This document shows positions 21,603 through 24,827 of a DNA stretch of 24,827 nt, piece after piece. The stretch is from CAYVUB01 sp964454675. GTDB lineage: Bacteria; Bacteroidota; Bacteroidia; Flavobacteriales; Flavobacteriaceae. The notes beneath the pieces are model-generated. The model saw nothing but the letters and a program-made list of their open reading frames with translations, was not told the DNA's origin and did not search any database. Numbering within the stretch: the stretch's first letter is position 1; every line of letters starts with the position of its first letter. The stretch is taken from assembly GCA_964454675.1 (NCBI GenBank), contig CAYVUB010000039.1, positions 1 to 24,827 of the forward strand. The letters are read 5' to 3'. The translations under genes were made by a program, and so were the position numbers.

Positions 21603-22784
21603 ATGACATACAATATTAATGACAAAGGGTTTTATGGTGAGTTTGGCGGTGCTTTCATTCCTGAGATGCTTTACCCTAATGTGGAAGAACTGCGCCAAAA
21701 ATACCTGAGCATTATGGAAGAACCTCAATTTCAACAGGAATTCCGGCAATTGCTTAAAGATTATGTGGGTCGCCCATCGCCATTATACTTTGCGAAACGC
21801 CTGTCAAAACTCTATAATACAAATATTTACTTAAAACGCGAAGACCTCAACCATACCGGAGCTCACAAAATAAACAACACCATAGGGCAGATTCTTATGG
21901 CAAAACGTTTGGGAAAAACCCGCATTATTGCCGAAACCGGCGCAGGACAGCACGGTGTGGCAACAGCTACCGTTTGCGCGCTTATGGGACTGGAATGTAT
22001 TGTGTATATGGGCGAAATTGACATTGCGCGTCAGGCGCCAAACGTGGCACGTATGAAAATGCTGGGCGCAAAAGTTGTGCCTGCACTATCGGGGAGCAAA
22101 ACGCTTAAAGATGCCACCAATGAAGCCATACGCGACTGGATAAACAACCCCGTTAACACCCATTACATTATAGGCAGCGTTGTTGGGCCGCATCCATATC
22201 CCGATATGGTAACACGATTTCAAGCCGTAATTTCAGAAGAAATAAAACAGCAGCTTTTAGAAAAAGAACAGAAAACCACACCGGATTATGTCATAGCTTG
22301 CGTAGGTGGTGGTAGCAATGCCGCAGGTGCTTTTTACCATTTTCTGGAAGATACCAATGTTAAACTGATTGCTGTTGAAGCCGCAGGAAAAGGTATCAAT
22401 TCCGGGGAAAGTGCGGCAACATCGGCACTTGGAAAACCGGGTGTTATTCACGGCAGCAAAACCCTGCTGATGCAAACACCCGACGGGCAAATTACCGAGC
22501 CGTATTCTATATCGGCAGGATTGGATTATCCCGGAGTTGGTCCCATGCACGCACATTTGTTTAAAAGCGGCAGAGCCCGGTTTTTATCAATAACCGATGA
22601 CGAAGCTATGAATGCCGGTTTGCAACTCTGCAAACTTGAAGGGATTATTCCCGCTATCGAAAGTGCGCATGCACTGGCAATTTTTGAACAGAAAATCTTT
22701 AATCCCGATGCTGTTGTTGTGGTCAATTTATCAGGTCGTGGCGATAAAGATTTAAATACCTATATCAATTATTTCAATCTTTAA
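21603..22784 (+). CDS. trpB: Tryptophan synthase beta chain
   Basis: This 393-residue PLP enzyme condenses indole with serine to make tryptophan in the final step. The PLP lysine is Lys89 in HTGAHKINN. The substrate loop ETGAGQHGVA, the phosphate-binding GGGSNAAG, and PYSISAGLDYPGVGP followed by LEGIIPAIESAHAL are intact and typical of TrpB1, which pairs with TrpA. The N-terminal GFYGEFGGAFIPEML is canonical and fixes the start at 21603, 4 nt after a palindromic repeat. trpA follows after 35 nt. Confidence 0.97.
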   Translation: MTYNINDKGFYGEFGGAFIPEMLYPNVEELRQKYLSIMEEPQFQQEFRQLLKDYVGRPSPLYFAKRLSKLYNTNIYLKREDLNHTGAHKINNTIGQILMAKRLGKTRIIAETGAGQHGVATATVCALMGLECIVYMGEIDIARQAPNVARMKMLGAKVVPALSGSKTLKDATNEAIRDWINNPVNTHYIIGSVVGPHPYPDMVTRFQAVISEEIKQQLLEKEQKTTPDYVIACVGGGSNAAGAFYHFLEDTNVKLIAVEAAGKGINSGESAATSALGKPGVIHGSKTLLMQTPDGQITEPYSISAGLDYPGVGPMHAHLFKSGRARFLSITDDEAMNAGLQLCKLEGIIPAIESAHALAIFEQKIFNPDAVVVVNLSGRGDKDLNTYINYFNL

Positions 22785-22819
22785 AACTGATAATCCTTAT
22801 AGCTTCAGTAGAAAAAATT

Positions 22820-23584
22820 ATGAACAGAATCAACCAAACATTGCAGGAAGAAACAAAACTGCTGTCCATCTATTTTACTGCCGGTTATCCGCATCTTAAC
22901 GATACAGTGCCAATCATTCAACAACTCGAAAAAAGCGGTGTTGATATGATTGAAATAGGCTTACCGTTCAGCGACCCGCTTGCCGATGGTCCAACCATTC
23001 AGCAAAGTTCGACACAAGCTTTAAAAAACGGGATGACGACTTCGGTGTTGTTTAATCAGTTGAAAGATATCAGGCAATCTGTGGCAATCCCGTTGATTAT
23101 CATGGGATATTTTAACCCGATACTGCAATACGGCGTTGAAGAATTTTGTAAAAAATGTGAAGAAACAGGTATCGACGGACTCATTATTCCGGATTTACCG
23201 GTTGATATATATCAGGAAAAATACCGGGCAATTTTTGAGCAATACGGTTTAATCAATGTGTTTTTGATAACGCCGCAAACCTCTGTTGAGCGCATTCGTT
23301 ACATTGATTCTGTTTCCGAAGGATTTATTTATATGGTAAGCAGCGCCGGTGTTACGGGAAATTCGTCGGGATTTGATGACCAACACACATCATATTTTGA
23401 ACGCATTAAAGATATGCAGTTACAACATCCTCAGATTGTAGGGTTTGGTATTCATGACAAAGCGAGCTTTGAACAGGCAGCAACATTTTCAAACGGGGCA
23501 ATTATAGGCAGCGCTTTTATAAAACATCTTACAGAACATGGTGTTGACGCTATTGATACGTTTGTAAAAGGTATAAAATCTTAG
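22820..23584 (+). CDS. trpA: Tryptophan synthase alpha chain
   Basis: This 254-residue TIM-barrel subunit cleaves indole-3-glycerol phosphate and channels indole to TrpB. Catalytic residues are Glu45 (MIEIGLPFSDPLADGP) and Asp56 in the same block, matching Glu49 and Asp60 of the Salmonella enzyme. FTAGYP (19-24), GYFNPI, GLIIPDLP, FLITPQTS, YMVSSAGVTG and GFGIHDKASF are all present in order. It is the last gene of trpEGDCFBA. No strong terminator follows: only a weak AATCAA/TTGATT hairpin without a T-run lies at about 23588-23607. The next gene is on the opposite strand. Confidence 0.97.
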   Translation: MNRINQTLQEETKLLSIYFTAGYPHLNDTVPIIQQLEKSGVDMIEIGLPFSDPLADGPTIQQSSTQALKNGMTTSVLFNQLKDIRQSVAIPLIIMGYFNPILQYGVEEFCKKCEETGIDGLIIPDLPVDIYQEKYRAIFEQYGLINVFLITPQTSVERIRYIDSVSEGFIYMVSSAGVTGNSSGFDDQHTSYFERIKDMQLQHPQIVGFGIHDKASFEQAATFSNGAIIGSAFIKHLTEHGVDAIDTFVKGIKS

Positions 23585-23647
23585 AAATCAAAAGATTTAT
23601 TGATTCCATTAAAATGTGAGGAGATATACTATTAATCGTAGTCTGAA

Positions 23648-23794
23648 TTATGGCTTGATTTTCACAATTTTATTTTCTTGAATGACGACAATTTCGCTAT
23701 TGTTTTTTCGTTTGAATTCAAGCATTTTTTCATACGCTTTTTCAAGATCTTTTAGTATTTTATTTCGCATTTCTGTTTTAGTTTCCTTTGTCAT
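23648..23794 (-). CDS. Small 48-residue protein, partner of the zeta-toxin remnant
   Basis: An intact 48-codon frame starts at 23794 and reads MTKETKTEMRNKILKDLEKA, then AYEKMLEFKRKNNSEIVVIQ, ending IVKIKP and TAA. It is charged, probably helical at the N-terminus with a short strand pair at the C-terminus. Its start overlaps the 3' end of the zeta-toxin-like pseudogene by 17 nt, and the frames differ, as expected for a translationally coupled pair. Small proteins of this type (AYEKLxEFKKxKNSxxVxxxDGKIVxI) accompany zeta-family kinases in Bacteroidota as I remember them, so an antitoxin or accessory role is plausible. I could not verify this by search. It may persist because it is harmless or still functional. 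Confidence 0.6.
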   Translation of the reverse strand: MTKETKTEMRNKILKDLEKAYEKMLEFKRKNNSEIVVIQENKIVKIKP

Positions 23795-24427
23795 AATATT
23801 TTTTTAATTCATTAAATTTCTTTTGATTATGAACATAAGTTTCTTCACCAAGATTTTTTTCTGCAATTAATTCATGTTTTCCTTCCGAATGATCGAAAAT
23901 AAAAACTTGATCCATAATTGGAAGATAAATTTCAAACAAGTTTATGATTTGATTATGGTATCGTCTTTCTATAACATCTTTCGGAATATTATGTGAACAC
24001 TCAATTTAACACGCTCTTTTGCTAATTCAGGATTTTTAAGCCAGAAAAAGGCAAGCGTAGTATTATATCCTTTTTTTTAAGCATTTAGAATTTTTTGCTT
24101 GTATGTTTTTGTTGCTAAAGTTGTTTCAAATGCAAAATTTTCTTTCTGTTCAAAAAGTTCATCAATTCTGTTCAGCATTATTCTTCCAGTTTCAAACGCA
24201 ACCTTTTCCGGCTGAAATGGAGATAAACCTTTCGCGATTTCGTCAGCATTTACGAATTCTTTACAATCCAAAATTTCGGGCAAAATAGTAAAAGACACTG
24301 TGGTTTTGTTGCGGGATGATTCGCAAAGATTTTTGGAATAACAATTACCGAGTGGATTCGGCGTAGTTTCTTGAAACTTTGGGTTAGGTTTATAATAACA
24401 TACCGGGTTAGCAGTCATAATGATCAT
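23778..24427 (-). pseudogene. Decayed zeta-toxin-family kinase gene
   Basis: Three fragments line up with one zeta-toxin-like P-loop kinase. The first (to the stop at 24077) reads KTTVSFTILPEILDCKEFVN, ADEIAKGLSPF and FAFETTLATKTYKQKI. The second continues in frame after a TAA as KKGYNTTLAFFWLKNPELAK. The third, in another frame from about 24000, reads HNIPKDVIERRYHN, LFEIYLPIMDQVFIFDHSEG and ends near 23778. The Walker A glycines that should precede KTT are missing (CESSRN is there instead). So the gene has lost its P-loop, gained an in-frame stop and shifted frame. Recognisable similarity begins near 24335; the open frame runs to an ATG at 24427, but that part does not resemble the family. 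The protein cannot be an active kinase. Zeta toxins phosphorylate UDP-N-acetylglucosamine or similar substrates. Confidence 0.82.
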
Positions 24428-24449
24428 AAATGTTGTAGGTTACAGTATT

Positions 24450-24821
24450 TTATTCAGTATATTTTCCAATCAATAGAATCAGAAATGTAATTACAATTAC
24501 TACTCCTGCAACGGCAAGATATAATTTCATTGCTTTTTTGTCGTCTCTAAAATCTGTAATCAAAATAGATTCTGTAGTCGCAACAATTTCGTTTTCTTTT
24601 ATAATTCGGTCAACATTTTTCATGTCAGAATCAAGTAAGAAATATCTAATTTCACCATCGATTGACACTTGTTCATTAATGTCGGTATAATATTTTATTC
24701 CGTTTTTTTGTAATTCCGATTCAAATATGATTTTATCTTTCAACAAAACATAAAGTTTGTAATGTTTATTGAATTTTATGTCAAAATTATTTTCAGATAA
24801 AGTTGAGTTCATATTATACAT
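24450..24821 (-). CDS. Hypothetical tail-anchored membrane protein
   Basis: A 123-residue protein that I do not recognise. It has a soluble, charged N-terminal part (1-97) with strand-like stretches (KLYVLLKDKIIFESEL, EIRYFLLDSD, SILITDF) and a single C-terminal transmembrane helix (about 99-119, LYLAVAGVVIVITFLILLIG) followed by KYTE. There is no signal peptide, so the bulk is probably cytosolic with a tail anchor. A start at Met4 is equally possible. It lies 22 nt upstream of the open frame leading into the zeta-toxin remnant, on the same strand. No operon logic links it to trp. The frame is intact and ends cleanly at 24450. Confidence 0.6.
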   Translation of the reverse strand: MYNMNSTLSENNFDIKFNKHYKLYVLLKDKIIFESELQKNGIKYYTDINEQVSIDGEIRYFLLDSDMKNVDRIIKENEIVATTESILITDFRDDKKAMKLYLAVAGVVIVITFLILLIGKYTE

Positions 24822-24827
24822 TTCAAA

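Noticed and set aside
23588..23607. AATCAA/TTGATT hairpin after trpA as the operon terminator
   Set aside because: The stem is six weak pairs with no T-run; I would not call it a terminator.
24340..24427. The first 30 codons of the zeta-like open frame as a genuine N-terminus
   Set aside because: They do not resemble the family, which normally begins a few residues before the Walker A motif; the frame is probably open by chance.
1..24827. CRISPR arrays, tRNA or rRNA genes, intact insertion sequences, prophage genes
   Set aside because: I saw no regularly spaced direct repeats, no cloverleaf-like segments, and no transposase, integrase or phage structural motifs.

Overview
The window reads as a chromosomal segment of a member of the Bacteroidota, most likely the Flavobacteriia. 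The evidence is a SusC/SusD pair, lipoproteins with acidic residues right after the lipidated cysteine, a C-terminal type IX secretion (T9SS) sorting domain, AT-rich spacers without clear Shine-Dalgarno sites, and promoters of the TTG / TAnnTTTG type. There are no tRNA or rRNA genes, CRISPR arrays or intact insertion sequences.

Region 1 (83-10731, + strand) is a tight seven-gene operon with gaps of 3-30 nt that ends at a strong bidirectional hairpin. It encodes an STN-containing SusC-type transporter, a SusD-type lipoprotein, two lipoproteins made of PKD domains plus a YWTD-like propeller, an exported cyanophycinase-family (S51) peptidase, an exported M20 metallopeptidase with a carboxypeptidase-G2-like active site, and a second S51 peptidase carrying a T9SS sorting domain. 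No glycan-active enzyme is present. I infer a utilization locus for an extracellular isopeptide polymer, with cyanophycin (multi-L-arginyl-poly-L-aspartate) the leading candidate. In this model the T9SS enzyme attacks the polymer outside the cell, the lipoproteins and SusD capture products, SusC imports them, and the periplasmic S51 and M20 enzymes finish degradation to Asp and Arg. This is the most novel-looking system here.

Region 2 (10825-15413, - strand) is an envelope thiol and sulfur group: a lipid-anchored TlpA/ResA-like thioredoxin, a redoxin with a CNTC motif, a cytosolic rhodanese, a lipoprotein rhodanese, an unknown protein and DsbD. A divergent MarR-family regulator (15527) and a YceI-like protein (16062) follow on the + strand. 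The marR promoter is overlapped by palindromes that look like an autoregulatory operator.

Region 3 (16729-23584, + strand) is a complete tryptophan operon, trpEGDCFBA. Upstream lies a textbook ribosome-mediated attenuator: a flavobacterial promoter, a 20-residue leader peptide with three consecutive Trp codons, an antiterminator segment just before its stop codon, and a perfect 10-bp terminator. TrpE also keeps the LLES-X10-S tryptophan-binding motif, so both transcriptional and allosteric control are predicted. Small palindromic repeats sit in the leader and just before trpE, trpD, trpF and trpB.

Region 4 (23648-24821, - strand) holds a decayed zeta-toxin-like kinase gene with no Walker A motif, an in-frame stop and a frameshift. 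An intact 48-codon gene overlaps its 3' end, and an unrecognised tail-anchored membrane protein lies upstream.
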